Below are positions 36,449-45,342 of a DNA stretch of 64,000 bases, piece after piece. The notes beneath the pieces are model-generated. The model was not told the DNA's origin, ran no database searches, and saw nothing but the letters and a program-made list of their open reading frames with translations. Every line of letters starts with the position of its first letter. The stretch's first letter is position 1. The position numbers and the translations under genes are program-made. Origin of the DNA: WTFY01 sp011523795 (lineage in GTDB: Bacteria; Pseudomonadota; Gammaproteobacteria; UBA4575); contig OZ242278.1 in NCBI GenBank assembly GCA_965207475.1, positions 1,178,001 through 1,242,000 of the forward strand, given 5' to 3'.

Positions 36449-36699
36449 ACAATCCGAAAAAAAGATACTGGCTGGACCACCGCGGTAACATTGACCGGCT
36501 CGTATACGGGCTGTATGCGGTGTGTGCCGCACTGATGCTGTTCGATTTCTTCTACCACAAGCACACGTATTTCCCGTTTGAAAACTGGTTCGGATTTTTT
36601 GGCTGGTTCGGGTTCATTGCATGTGTGGCCCTGGTCCTGCTCGCCAAGCAGATGCGGAAAATCGTGAAACGGGACGAGGAGTATTACGGTGATCGCTGA
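36445..36699 (+). CDS. small membrane protein inside the antiporter operon
   Basis: 84 residues with two membrane helices (about 18-38 and 48-67). Notable features are a polar start (MNNPKKRYWLDHRGNID), an aromatic loop (YFPFENWFGFFGWFGF) and a charged C-terminus (KQMRKIVKRDEEYYGD). It overlaps the upstream gene by 4 bases and the downstream gene by 11, so it is surely translated as part of the operon. I do not recognise a named Mrp subunit. It is likely a structural subunit of the complex, inferred from position. Confidence 0.82.
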   Translation: MNNPKKRYWLDHRGNIDRLVYGLYAVCAALMLFDFFYHKHTYFPFENWFGFFGWFGFIACVALVLLAKQMRKIVKRDEEYYGDR

Positions 36700-38383
36700 C
36701 CTGAACCCGGCCCTGATCATGGTGATGGGGCCATTGCTGATTCCGTTATTCAAAGGTTACTGGCGTACTGCCTATGCATTGCTGCTGCCTGTCCTGTCAT
36801 TCCTGCAGCTGTACTCACTTCCGGCAGGCAGCCATGCTGAACTTGAAGTGCTTGGCATGACCCTGACGACACTGCATGTTGACAGGCTCAGTTTCATGTT
36901 CGCGGTGATCTTTCATATCGCGGCTTTCATCATCGTGGTGTATTCATTGCACCTGCGCGACCCCATGCAGCAGGCCATCAGCCTGGTTTATGCCGGATGT
37001 GCCCTCGGAGTGGTTCTGGCTGGAGACCTGGTAACCCTGTTCATCTACTGGGAAGCGGCGGCAATCTCCTCAGTATTCCTGATCTGGGCCCGCCGCACCC
37101 CGGCTTCCTACCGGGCCGGCATGCGCTACCTGATCATACAGGTTATCTCCGGGCTCATGCTGCTGGGCGGTATTATCCTTCACACCGGCTCCGGCGGTTC
37201 AATCGAGTTCACCCAGCTGGACCTGGATACGGCCGGTGGTCTGCTCATTTTCATCGCCTTTGGTATCAAGTGTGCGTTTCCACTGCTGCACAACTGGCTG
37301 GTGGACGCCTATCCGGAAGCCACCGTGACAGGCACGGTGGTGCTGTCGGCATTTACCACCAAGATGGCAGTCTACGCGCTGGCTACTGCGTTTCCCGGCA
37401 CGGAAATCCTGATCTGGATCGGGCTGGTGATGACCGCGTTCCCGATTTTCTATGCAGTGATCGAGAATGACCTGCGCCGGGTGCTGACCTACAGCATGAT
37501 CAACCAGTTGGGATTCATGGTGGTGGGTGTGGGAATAGGTACCGAGCTGGCGCTCAACGGTGCTGCGGCCCACGCATTCGCAGACATCCTGTTCAAGGCA
37601 TTGCTGTTCATGAGTATGGGCGCAGTATTGCTGCGTACGGGAAAGATCAACGGCTCCGACCTGGGCGGGTTGTACAAATCCATGCCCTATACCACCGGAT
37701 TCTGTATCATCGGCGCGGCCTCCATATCTGCTTTTCCCCTGTTCAGCGCCTTTGTCACCAAATCCATGATCATGGAGGCGGCGGCCCAGGAAGGACTTAC
37801 CGTTGCCTGGCTGATCCTGCTGTTCGCCTCGGCCGGCGTGTTCCACCATGCGGGAATCAAAATCCCGTTTTTTGCATTCTTTGCCCATGACAGCGGTATC
37901 CGCTGCAGGGAAGCCCCTGCAAGCATGCTGATTGCAATGGCACTCGCCGCATCCCTGTCCATGTGCATCGGCATCTTCCCGCAGACCCTGTACACACTTT
38001 TGCCCTACCAAACCGGATACGAGCCGTTCACCCTCACGCACGTCGTCACGCAGCTCCAACTGCTATTTTTCTCGGCACTCGCTTTCACCTGGCTGATTCG
38101 ACGAGGTATCTACCCCCCGGAACTGCATTCCGTAAACCTCGATTCGGACTGGCTTTACCGCAAACCCGGGGCATGGCTTGCACGCCAAGCCCTGCACTCC
38201 GTTGAATCCGGCGAAAAGGGCCTGTTCATCACGATCAGGAAACTGTCCTTCATGGCAGGCGCCCGCCTGCACCGCCATCACGGCCCCAAGGGGCTGCTTG
38301 CACGGACCTGGCCAACAGGCAGCATGGTCCTGTGGGTGGCATTTCTCCTGGGGGTCTACCTGATCTTCTACTACCTTTTCTGA
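36689..38383 (+). CDS. third ND-type antiporter subunit (MrpD/NuoN-like) with C-terminal extension
   Basis: 564 residues from a GTG start, about 14-15 membrane helices. Helix-5 Glu is in LFIYWEAAAISSVFLIWARR and helix-7 Lys in FGIKCAFPLLHNWLVDAYPEA; ENDLRRVLTYSMINQLGFMV is the next signature. The last 90 residues form an amphipathic region with a charged loop (RQALHSVESGEKGLFITIRK) and a final membrane helix, somewhat like a lateral helix. It overlaps the small gene by 11 bases. It is the third large antiporter-like subunit, where classical Mrp has two. Confidence 0.9.
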   Translation: MIADLNPALIMVMGPLLIPLFKGYWRTAYALLLPVLSFLQLYSLPAGSHAELEVLGMTLTTLHVDRLSFMFAVIFHIAAFIIVVYSLHLRDPMQQAISLVYAGCALGVVLAGDLVTLFIYWEAAAISSVFLIWARRTPASYRAGMRYLIIQVISGLMLLGGIILHTGSGGSIEFTQLDLDTAGGLLIFIAFGIKCAFPLLHNWLVDAYPEATVTGTVVLSAFTTKMAVYALATAFPGTEILIWIGLVMTAFPIFYAVIENDLRRVLTYSMINQLGFMVVGVGIGTELALNGAAAHAFADILFKALLFMSMGAVLLRTGKINGSDLGGLYKSMPYTTGFCIIGAASISAFPLFSAFVTKSMIMEAAAQEGLTVAWLILLFASAGVFHHAGIKIPFFAFFAHDSGIRCREAPASMLIAMALAASLSMCIGIFPQTLYTLLPYQTGYEPFTLTHVVTQLQLLFFSALAFTWLIRRGIYPPELHSVNLDSDWLYRKPGAWLARQALHSVESGEKGLFITIRKLSFMAGARLHRHHGPKGLLARTWPTGSMVLWVAFLLGVYLIFYYLF

Positions 38384-38573
38384 TCAGAATCCACGATGGC
38401 CTGTGCCTGTACGGTCCATGTGTAAACCAGTGCCTCCGGTTGCTGGAGTGCGTGGTACGGGACCGAATGACCTATCTCCTGCCTTGACCAGCCTGCGAAC
38501 CGCATGGGACATCGGATTTCCTGATATGGCATAATTGGCCGACTGGAGGAGAAAAAATTCATCAAAGGCATTT

Positions 38574-38879
38574 TTGGCAACAGCCGTGAAATCGTACACA
38601 CTGATCTCTGTACTGAGCACTCTCGTCAGCTGGGCACTGGCGTTTTTTCTGGTTGCTCAGCTTTTGTCCGGAACCTTCGATGGCCGAATCTGCCAGACTT
38701 CGTGTGTCAACACGGTATTCTGGATCTCCTTCACGGTTGCCGCGCTGGGCCTAATTTTCAACATCGGCGTCATGGTTACCCGCAAATCAAACTGGATCGA
38801 CATCCTGACCCTGCTGGCCCTGCTGGCCCTGAGCGGAATTTACTCGGCTACCATCCTGATTGGTACATTCGGAATCTAG
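38574..38879 (+). CDS. small three-helix membrane protein, unknown function
   Basis: 101 residues if read from the TTG at 38574 (AAAGG five bases upstream). A GTG at 38586 and a TTG at 38535 are alternatives. A strong GGAGGAG at 38545-38551 fits none of these in frame. Three hydrophobic helices are clear (about 8-30, 45-67 and 78-100 of this reading). A short loop contains two Cys (RICQTSCVN). I recognise no family. It stands alone between the antiporter operon and recG. Confidence 0.55.
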   Translation: MATAVKSYTLISVLSTLVSWALAFFLVAQLLSGTFDGRICQTSCVNTVFWISFTVAALGLIFNIGVMVTRKSNWIDILTLLALLALSGIYSATILIGTFGI

Positions 38880-38901
38880 GCCAAATCAGGCTGAGTTGCG
38901 G

Positions 38902-41007
38902 CTATACCTGCCCGAACTCCATCGACCTGCCGAGCCACCTGTCAATCAGGGCATCCACCCTTTCAGGGTGTTCGGTAAACAGTTGCTTCGCACACTCCTG
39001 AACATCGGGAATAAGGTCCTGGTCACGCAGGATATCGGCAATCCGCAATTGCAGCATGCCCGTTTGGCGGGTACCCAGCACCTCTCCCGGCCCCCTGATT
39101 TCCAGATCGACCTTGGCAATATCGAACCCGTTGGTGGTGCCGCGCATGGTATCGATGCGCAGCTTGGCATTTTCCGTCAGCGGAGGGCTGAAAAGCAGCA
39201 CGCAACTGCTGTCCTGTCCGCCCCTTCCAACGCGTCCCCGTAACTGGTGCAGTTGTGCAAGACCCAGACGTTCAGCATTCTCTATAATCATCAGGCTGGC
39301 ATTGGGCACGTCCACTCCGACTTCAATCACCGTAGTTGCCACCAGCAGGTCAGTTTCCCGATTCGCAAAACCCTGCATCACGGCATTCTTTTCCTTGCCC
39401 TTCATGCGTCCGTGTACAAGCCCAACCCTGACGTCCTGCAGCATGCTGCCGAGTTCCCTGTACACATCCTCGGCCGCCTTGCACTGCATGGCTTCCGACT
39501 CTTCGACTAGCGTACAGACCCAGTAAGCCTGCTGCCCTCTCCGACAGGCGCTGGCTACCCGCGCAACCACTTCATGTCGCCTTTCCCGCGGGACTGCAAT
39601 CGTGCCAACCGGCTTGCGTCCTGGCGGCAGTTCATCGATTACTGAGTAGTCCAGGTCGGCATAAGCAGTCATGGCCAGGGTTCGCGGAATCGGAGTGGCA
39701 GTCATAATCAGTTGATGCGGATGCAGGGCACCCTGTATGCCCTTTTCACGCAAGGCCAGACGCTGGTGGACACCGAAGCGGTGCTGCTCGTCAACGACTA
39801 CCAGTGCCAGATCCCTGAAAGTTACACCTTGCTGAAACAGGGCATGGGTCCCCACAACGGCTTGTGCCTGGCCATTGGCAATCTGGTCTTTCATTTCATT
39901 GCTCCTGGCCGCCTTCATGCTGCCTGACAGCCACGCGAGCTGCACGCCCAGCGGGGTGAGCCAGTTTGAAAATACCTGCACATGCTGCTCGGCCAGTATT
40001 TCCGTGGGGGCCATTACCACGGCCTGGTATCCGGCCTCGATCACCTGCAGGCAGGCCGCAATGGCAATCAGCGTCTTGCCACTGCCCACATCACCCTGTA
40101 CCAGGCGCAACATCGGGTAAGGGTTCTGCAGGTCAGCAAAGACAGCTTTAATCACTCGTTGCTGGGCCTTCGTGAGCTCGAATTCCAGTCTTTCCACCAA
40201 GCTTGCAAACAGGCTGCCTGGATGAGTGATGGAAACTGCAGGCTGCTTCTGGATCTTCAGCCTCAGCTTGAACAGGCTCAGTCGTTGTGCAAGCAATTCC
40301 TCGAAGGCCAGTCTTCGCTGCATCAAGTGTGTCCCGCCAGCCAGTGCCAGGGTATTGGCTTCAGGCGGTGGGCGGTGTACAAACTTCAGCGCCTCGATGA
40401 TCGAAACCTGCTGCCCGTCTATATCAGGCGGCACAGGCAGCAAGTCCAGTTCAGGTAATTCTTCACCATCGAGCCATTTCAGTGCCTGCGTGGTCAGGCG
40501 ACGCAAGACAATCTGGTGCAGGCCTTCTGTTGTCGGATAGATCGGGGTCAGATGGTCCTCCAGCTTGATTACCGTTCGCTCGGGTTGGACTTCGTACTCC
40601 GGATGCACCATCTCCAGACCTCTGACCCCACGCCTGACCTCACCAAAACAGCGGATACTCGCACCTGAAGCAAGGTTATCGGACTGTGCCCTGCTGAAAT
40701 AAAAGAAACGCAGCAGGATCCTGCCTGTACCGTCGCTCACACTGGCCAGCAGCATGCGTCTTTTCCGGTAGACGGTTTCACTGTGCTCAACCGTACCAAT
40801 CAAAACGCATTCATCACCAGGTTTCAGGGTCCCGATGGCCCGAACCTGCGTGCGGTCCTGATACCGGATCGGAAGGTGGAACAACAGGTCCTGCACGGTG
40901 TGGATCTGCAAGCGTTGCAGGTGTTCCATGATCTTGGAGCCAATCCCCTTCAGAACGGTGACAGGCGGAAACATGTCCCCTCTCAAGGGGCGTTCATTCA
41001 GGTTCAT
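38902..41007 (-). CDS. recG: ATP-dependent DNA helicase RecG
   Basis: 701 residues, near the E. coli 693. An N-terminal wedge/OB domain (about 60-160) is followed by the helicase core: Walker A GDVGSGKT (about 302-309), motif Ia MAPTEILAEQH, motif II DEQHRFG, motif III TATPIPRTLAMT and motif VI QLRGRVGRG. The C-terminal TRG region follows. It remodels stalled replication forks and Holliday junctions. It closes the gmk-rpoZ-spoT-ridA-recG run, 45 bases after ridA. Confidence 0.98.
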   Translation of the reverse strand: MNLNERPLRGDMFPPVTVLKGIGSKIMEHLQRLQIHTVQDLLFHLPIRYQDRTQVRAIGTLKPGDECVLIGTVEHSETVYRKRRMLLASVSDGTGRILLRFFYFSRAQSDNLASGASIRCFGEVRRGVRGLEMVHPEYEVQPERTVIKLEDHLTPIYPTTEGLHQIVLRRLTTQALKWLDGEELPELDLLPVPPDIDGQQVSIIEALKFVHRPPPEANTLALAGGTHLMQRRLAFEELLAQRLSLFKLRLKIQKQPAVSITHPGSLFASLVERLEFELTKAQQRVIKAVFADLQNPYPMLRLVQGDVGSGKTLIAIAACLQVIEAGYQAVVMAPTEILAEQHVQVFSNWLTPLGVQLAWLSGSMKAARSNEMKDQIANGQAQAVVGTHALFQQGVTFRDLALVVVDEQHRFGVHQRLALREKGIQGALHPHQLIMTATPIPRTLAMTAYADLDYSVIDELPPGRKPVGTIAVPRERRHEVVARVASACRRGQQAYWVCTLVEESEAMQCKAAEDVYRELGSMLQDVRVGLVHGRMKGKEKNAVMQGFANRETDLLVATTVIEVGVDVPNASLMIIENAERLGLAQLHQLRGRVGRGGQDSSCVLLFSPPLTENAKLRIDTMRGTTNGFDIAKVDLEIRGPGEVLGTRQTGMLQLRIADILRDQDLIPDVQECAKQLFTEHPERVDALIDRWLGRSMEFGQV

Positions 41008-41052
41008 TTACAAAACGGATGGATTTGATGGGCTGGTCTTGGCACCTTGTTT

Positions 41053-41436
41053 TCAATCGAGCTTCATGATGGCTTCCATTTCAACTCCTGCATCCTTGGG
41101 CAATGCTGCCACACCGACGGCGGCACGGGCGGGATAGGGTTGAGTGAAGTATTCCTGCATGACCTCGTTGACCAGGGGGAAATGGGCTAGATCGGTCAGG
41201 AACACGGTCAGCTTCACAACTTGATCCAGGTTGCCGCCTGCTGCCTGGGCCACAGCCTTGAGATTGTCCAATACCCGACGAACCTGTGCCCGCATGTCCT
41301 GATCCACGAGCTGCATGGATGCCGGGTCCAGCGGGATCTGCCCGGACAGGTATACAGTGCTGCCTACCCTGACTGCCTGCGAATAGGTGCCTATGGCCTG
41401 GGGTGCGTGCTCGGTTGCAATTATCTCGCGGACCAT
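41053..41436 (-). CDS. ridA: RidA family enamine/imine deaminase
   Basis: 127 residues, the usual RidA length. Characteristic stretches: TEHAPQAIGTYSQAVRVGSTVYLSGQIP-type N-terminus (core IGTYSQAV, YLSGQIPLDP) and the catalytic Arg region PARAAVGVAALPKDAGVEME. It hydrolyses reactive 2-aminoacrylate from PLP enzymes. It lies between spoT and recG, a conserved position. Confidence 0.95.
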   Translation of the reverse strand: MVREIIATEHAPQAIGTYSQAVRVGSTVYLSGQIPLDPASMQLVDQDMRAQVRRVLDNLKAVAQAAGGNLDQVVKLTVFLTDLAHFPLVNEVMQEYFTQPYPARAAVGVAALPKDAGVEMEAIMKLD

Positions 41437-41451
41437 GTGTACATCTCCTTT

Positions 41452-43623
41452 TCAAATACGTTTGACCTTGTAGATTTTCGGTGTATTGCGCACGGCCCGG
41501 ATGATACGGGCCAGATGATCACGATCCTTGACCGTGAGCAGGACAGTAATGGTGGTCGTTTCACCATGTTTTTCATCCATCATGATGTTTTCAATATTGG
41601 AGCCTTCCTCGGAGATCTTTGCCGCCACCACGGCCAGCACACCCGGCTCGTCGGCAGTCTTGATGCTGATGCCGGCTGTAAACTCGCTGGACTGGGTGCT
41701 GCTCCAGTAGACATGGATCCATTTGTCCCTGCTTTGCAATCTGCTCCTTGAGATATTCCGGCACTTGACATAGTGCACGACCAGACCCCGGCCCGATGTC
41801 ATCACGCCGACGACCGGGTCGCCGGGGATAGGGTGACAACATTTTCCGTAAGTCACCACCATGCCTTCCGTGCCACGAATTGCCAGAGGGCTTTTCCGAT
41901 CACTCCTGCGGCGCAGACGGATCCATCGCTCACGCAGGGATACCAGATACTTGATCACGAACGGCGCCATGCGGTCCCCCAGGCCCACCTCTTCAAACAG
42001 TTGCTGCTCGGATTCCAGCTGGAGTTCCTTGAGCAGATGGACGAGGTCCCGTTTGCCGACATCCTCCCAGGATTTCCCGTAGGCCTGCAGTGCCTGGTCC
42101 AGTAGCCGCCTGCCCAGCACGCGCGCTTCCTCTCTCTGCAGATTCTTGAGGTAGCTTCGAATATTCGTTCGCGCCTTGGCGGTAACGATGAAATTCAGCC
42201 AGGCCGGGTTCGGATGAGCATCGGGTGAAGTGATGATATCGATAGTCTGTCCATTCTCCAGAACCGTGTTCAGGGGTTCCAGCCTGCGGTTGATCCGCGC
42301 TGCCACACAGTGATTCCCGATATCCGAATGTACCGCATAGGCAAAATCCACTGCCGTGGCATTGGTCGGCAATTCCATGATGTCTCCTCTCGGCGTGAAC
42401 ACGTAGATCTCATCGTAAAACAGGTCGATCTTCACACTCTCGAGAAATTCAAGCGAACTGCCTGAGCTGTGCTGCATTTCCGATACGGACTTGAGCCATT
42501 CGCGGGTGCGGGTGTGGGGCGCGGCATCCTCCAGCTTGCTGCCCTTGTACATCCAGTGTGCAGCAATCCCGGACTGTGCGACCTGATCCATCTCCTCGGA
42601 ACGTACCTGCACCTCGATCGGAATCCCCCTGGGCCCGAACAAAACGGTATGCAGCGACTGATAGGCGTTCTTCTTGGGAATGGCTATGTAGTCCTTGAAC
42701 TTGCCCGGAACCGGCTTGTACAGGTTATGGATCACACCGATCACCCGATAACACGTATCCACGTCTTCCACGACAATCCGGAAGCCGAATACATCAAACA
42801 CTTCCGAAAACTGCAGGCGCTTTTCTTTCATTTTCCTGTAGATGCTGTACGTATTTTTTTCGCGCCCGTGAATCCGGCTGACAATATCTGCCCTTTCCAG
42901 TTTTTCGCAAATTTTCTTTTCCACCTCCTGCAGCAGTTTCTTGCGGTTCACGTTCGTGCGCTTTACGGCATCACGCAATACCTCGAAACGGTGAGGCCAC
43001 AGCGTCTGAAACGAAAGTTCCTCCAGTTCCATGCACAGTTCCGACATGCCCAGCCGCATGGCGATTGGCGCATAGATATCCAGCGTTTCGCGGGCGATTC
43101 GTTTGCGCTTGGCCACGGACATCACGCTGATCGTGCGCATGTTGTGCAAACGGTCGGACAACTTGATGATGATGACCCGGATATCCTTTGCAAAGGCGAG
43201 CATCATTTTCCTGAAATTTTCTGCCTGTGCTTCCTGCTTTGACTCGAACTCCAGATGGGTAAGCTTGCTGACCCCATCGACCAGATTGGCCACGTCCTTG
43301 CCAAATTCATCGGTAATCTGGTCCTTGGCAGTTTCCGTGTCTTCGATGACGTCATGAAGAATTGCAGCGGTGATCGTTTGCGCATCCATATGCATCCCGG
43401 CCAGGATCCTGGCCACGGCTAGCGGATGATAGATATAGGGCTCTCCGGTAAGGCGAGTCTGGCCCTCATGTGCGGCGGCGCTGAACAGGTAGGCGTGATA
43501 TACGTTTTTTATGGGCTGCGGTTCCAGGTACGTCTCCAGCAACGCACACAGGTCACTGATCAAGAACCGCGACGGTAAGTTTGCAACGAGTTTTTCGCTA
43601 GCGGATTCTGCAACACTAGCCAT
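41452..43623 (-). CDS. spoT: bifunctional (p)ppGpp synthetase/hydrolase SpoT
   Basis: 723 residues. An intact HD hydrolase domain (HPLAVARILAGM, AAILHDVIEDTE; about residues 65-165) is followed by a synthetase domain (FGFRIVVEDVDTCYRVIGVIH, KDYIAIPKKNAYQSLHTV; about 240-350). TGS (about 405-465), helical and ACT (about 650-723) domains complete it. The intact HD motif separates it from RelA. It sets the alarmone level, including under phosphate, carbon and fatty-acid stress. It follows rpoZ, 27 bases apart. Confidence 0.97.
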   Translation of the reverse strand: MASVAESASEKLVANLPSRFLISDLCALLETYLEPQPIKNVYHAYLFSAAAHEGQTRLTGEPYIYHPLAVARILAGMHMDAQTITAAILHDVIEDTETAKDQITDEFGKDVANLVDGVSKLTHLEFESKQEAQAENFRKMMLAFAKDIRVIIIKLSDRLHNMRTISVMSVAKRKRIARETLDIYAPIAMRLGMSELCMELEELSFQTLWPHRFEVLRDAVKRTNVNRKKLLQEVEKKICEKLERADIVSRIHGREKNTYSIYRKMKEKRLQFSEVFDVFGFRIVVEDVDTCYRVIGVIHNLYKPVPGKFKDYIAIPKKNAYQSLHTVLFGPRGIPIEVQVRSEEMDQVAQSGIAAHWMYKGSKLEDAAPHTRTREWLKSVSEMQHSSGSSLEFLESVKIDLFYDEIYVFTPRGDIMELPTNATAVDFAYAVHSDIGNHCVAARINRRLEPLNTVLENGQTIDIITSPDAHPNPAWLNFIVTAKARTNIRSYLKNLQREEARVLGRRLLDQALQAYGKSWEDVGKRDLVHLLKELQLESEQQLFEEVGLGDRMAPFVIKYLVSLRERWIRLRRRSDRKSPLAIRGTEGMVVTYGKCCHPIPGDPVVGVMTSGRGLVVHYVKCRNISRSRLQSRDKWIHVYWSSTQSSEFTAGISIKTADEPGVLAVVAAKISEEGSNIENIMMDEKHGETTTITVLLTVKDRDHLARIIRAVRNTPKIYKVKRI

Positions 43624-43650
43624 CGGTGAAGCAAAGGTCTACCGGGTCAC

Positions 43651-44205
43651 CTAGCGCCCCTGTTCCTCTTCAGACGATGGATCCGGGCTTGCAGTGGATT
43701 CATCTGAGCCGGCCTCCCTGGGCGCATCCGGAGAGTCCAGTAGCTGCCAGCTTGAGTTCCACATTCCGGAATCCGGAGCGGGTGGCTGACCGCTTGCGCG
43801 ATCCTCGGTCCCGTCTCCCTGCTCGTCTCCCTGCTCATCGGGAGGATTCATGCCCTGTCTGAAAACTTTTCCGGGTTCTTCCGGAGTTTCCTGTTTACGG
43901 TCGTTGTCAAATCCTGCCTGACTCATTTCACGACTGATCTCGCTATACAGGGCTGCCAGCTCGTCTTCTACAAGCTCGGCTCCCTCGCCCTCTGCCTGCG
44001 CGGCCGTAGACTGGCGCATCATCTCCTCATTGACCAGGTTGTCAGCGATCTCGCGCAATGCCACCACAGTAGGCTTGTCATTCTCCCAGGGCAGCAGGGG
44101 CTCCATGCCCCGTGCGAGCTGGCGTGCGCGCTTGCTTGCCAGCAACACCAGCTTGAAGCGGTTTTCCACGTGTTCCAGGCAGTCTTCCACTGTTATCCGA
44201 GCCAT
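43651..44205 (-). CDS. rpoZ: RNA polymerase omega subunit with long acidic C-terminal tail
   Basis: 184 residues from the ATG at 44205 (MARITVEDCLEHVENRF), chosen because the conserved core begins there; the frame is open to 44358. Omega proteins usually have about 80-100 residues. Residues 1-65 are the normal core (ENRFKLVLLASKRARQL, PTVVALREIADNLVN). From about residue 90 a 90-residue tail follows, rich in Asp, Glu, Pro, Ser and Gln and with a small repeat (DEQGDEQGDG), probably disordered. Omega helps assemble RNA polymerase and forms part of a ppGpp site, fitting its place before spoT. Confidence 0.93.
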   Translation of the reverse strand: MARITVEDCLEHVENRFKLVLLASKRARQLARGMEPLLPWENDKPTVVALREIADNLVNEEMMRQSTAAQAEGEGAELVEDELAALYSEISREMSQAGFDNDRKQETPEEPGKVFRQGMNPPDEQGDEQGDGTEDRASGQPPAPDSGMWNSSWQLLDSPDAPREAGSDESTASPDPSSEEEQGR

Positions 44206-44255
44206 CCTGTACTCCTGATCAAATCTGATCTCCCGATCCGCCGAGTGTAACGAAT

Positions 44256-44891
44256 TTACCTTCCGGCTTCCAGCACGCCTCCCTGCAACCCCTCGGTCAG
44301 GGAACGTAATGTGTCCTCTCCCAGGGGCCGGTAGCCGTCCGGATCTGAAATGATGCACTCGAGCTCTGCCAGGGCACGATCAAATTCATCATTCAACACC
44401 ACATAGTCGAACTCGACGTAGTGACTGATTTCACTTTCAGCCTTGCGCATTCTGCCCGATATCGTATCGTCGCTGTCCTGTCCCCTGAGCCGCAGGCGCT
44501 TCTCAAGTTCTGGTCTTGAAGGCGGCAGGATGAATATTGAAGAGACATCACCCATATGTTGGCGGGCCTGCCTTGCACCCTGCCAGTCAATTTCCAGTAT
44601 GACCTGCAGGCCCTGATCCAGCTGCTGCTGCAGCGAGACCCGGGAAGTTCCGTAAAAACTGCCAAAAACTTCAGCATGTTCCAGAAATTCTCCGTTTTTT
44701 ACCATCTCCCCGAACTCTTCAAGACTCGTAAAATGGTAATGCTTGCCAGACACTTCACCGGGACGTCTTGGACGGGTTGTATGCGAGACCGAAACCACCA
44801 AATCCGGGGTTTTTTCGGTAAGCGCCTTGACCAGGCTGGTTTTTCCTGATCCGGAAGGCCCCGAGACGATAAACAGTGTGCTCTTGCTCAT
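44256..44891 (-). CDS. gmk: guanylate kinase
   Basis: 211 residues from the ATG at 44891 (MSKSTLFIVSGPSGSGKTS). An upstream in-frame ATG at 44918 adds nine unconserved residues. P-loop GPSGSGKTS, GMP-binding SHTTRPRRPGE and EFLEHAEVFGSFYGTS are all present. It phosphorylates GMP to GDP. First gene of the gmk-rpoZ-spoT cluster. Confidence 0.97.
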   Translation of the reverse strand: MSKSTLFIVSGPSGSGKTSLVKALTEKTPDLVVSVSHTTRPRRPGEVSGKHYHFTSLEEFGEMVKNGEFLEHAEVFGSFYGTSRVSLQQQLDQGLQVILEIDWQGARQARQHMGDVSSIFILPPSRPELEKRLRLRGQDSDDTISGRMRKAESEISHYVEFDYVVLNDEFDRALAELECIISDPDGYRPLGEDTLRSLTEGLQGGVLEAGR

Positions 44892-45150
44892 ATTCCGGCA
44901 AACAGGTCTGCGGGTCATTCAGCCTTGCACTCAAATCACACCCTGCAGGACACCGCGGGCCCGGTACAAATCCCGGCACAATTCAATAGATACGACGCGA
45001 TACGGACCGACGAGGCCGTCCCGTGCCCATAGCAGGCTGCTGCAGATACGGGAGCAACCCTAACTAAACCCTGCTCCGGCTCCAAATATATAAAGTCTGA
45101 CTGCTTATCACCTGCAAACAGGTCAGAACTCAGTCATGCAGGCCAGGCTG
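44892..45150. other. gap without a recognisable gene
   Basis: This 259-base gap separates gmk from a small lipoprotein gene on the same strand. It should hold the gmk promoter. An AT-rich stretch AAATATATAAAG lies near 45085-45096, but no confident promoter, RNA gene or protein is seen. Confidence 0.4.
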
Positions 45151-45342
45151 CTATTCTTCCTTCTTGCTCATGGCCTGCTTCATTGCAGCCCCGTATTTTT
45201 TTGAGTACTCGCTGTCGCTTACCTTGTCCTGGGCTGTTAAAGCAGCACTGGTATCATCTGCTTCCGCAGCTTCTTCAGATTTTTCACCGCTGCAGGCAAC
45301 TAGTAGTGCAGAAGCGAACAAAACAAGAATTGATCTACGCAT
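45151..45342 (-). CDS. small acidic/basic lipoprotein, unknown function
   Basis: 63 residues with AAGGAG about ten bases before the ATG. A signal peptide runs to the lipobox LLVAC (Cys17). The mature part starts CSGEKSEEAAEADD and continues with an acidic stretch, then a Lys-rich C-terminus (YSKKYGAAMKQAMSKKEE). The composition suggests a short helical outer-membrane lipoprotein. I recognise no family. It lies alone between gmk and phoU. Confidence 0.75.
   Translation of the reverse strand: MRRSILVLFASALLVACSGEKSEEAAEADDTSAALTAQDKVSDSEYSKKYGAAMKQAMSKKEE

Noticed and set aside
33138..38383. NADH dehydrogenase (complex I) operon
   Set aside because: Only NuoK/L/M/N-like subunits occur. Hydrophilic subunits and NuoA/H are missing, while MrpE, F, G and B homologues are present.
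41452..43623. RelA instead of SpoT
   Set aside because: The HD hydrolase motif is intact (ILHDVIEDTE) and the gene lies after rpoZ, the SpoT position.
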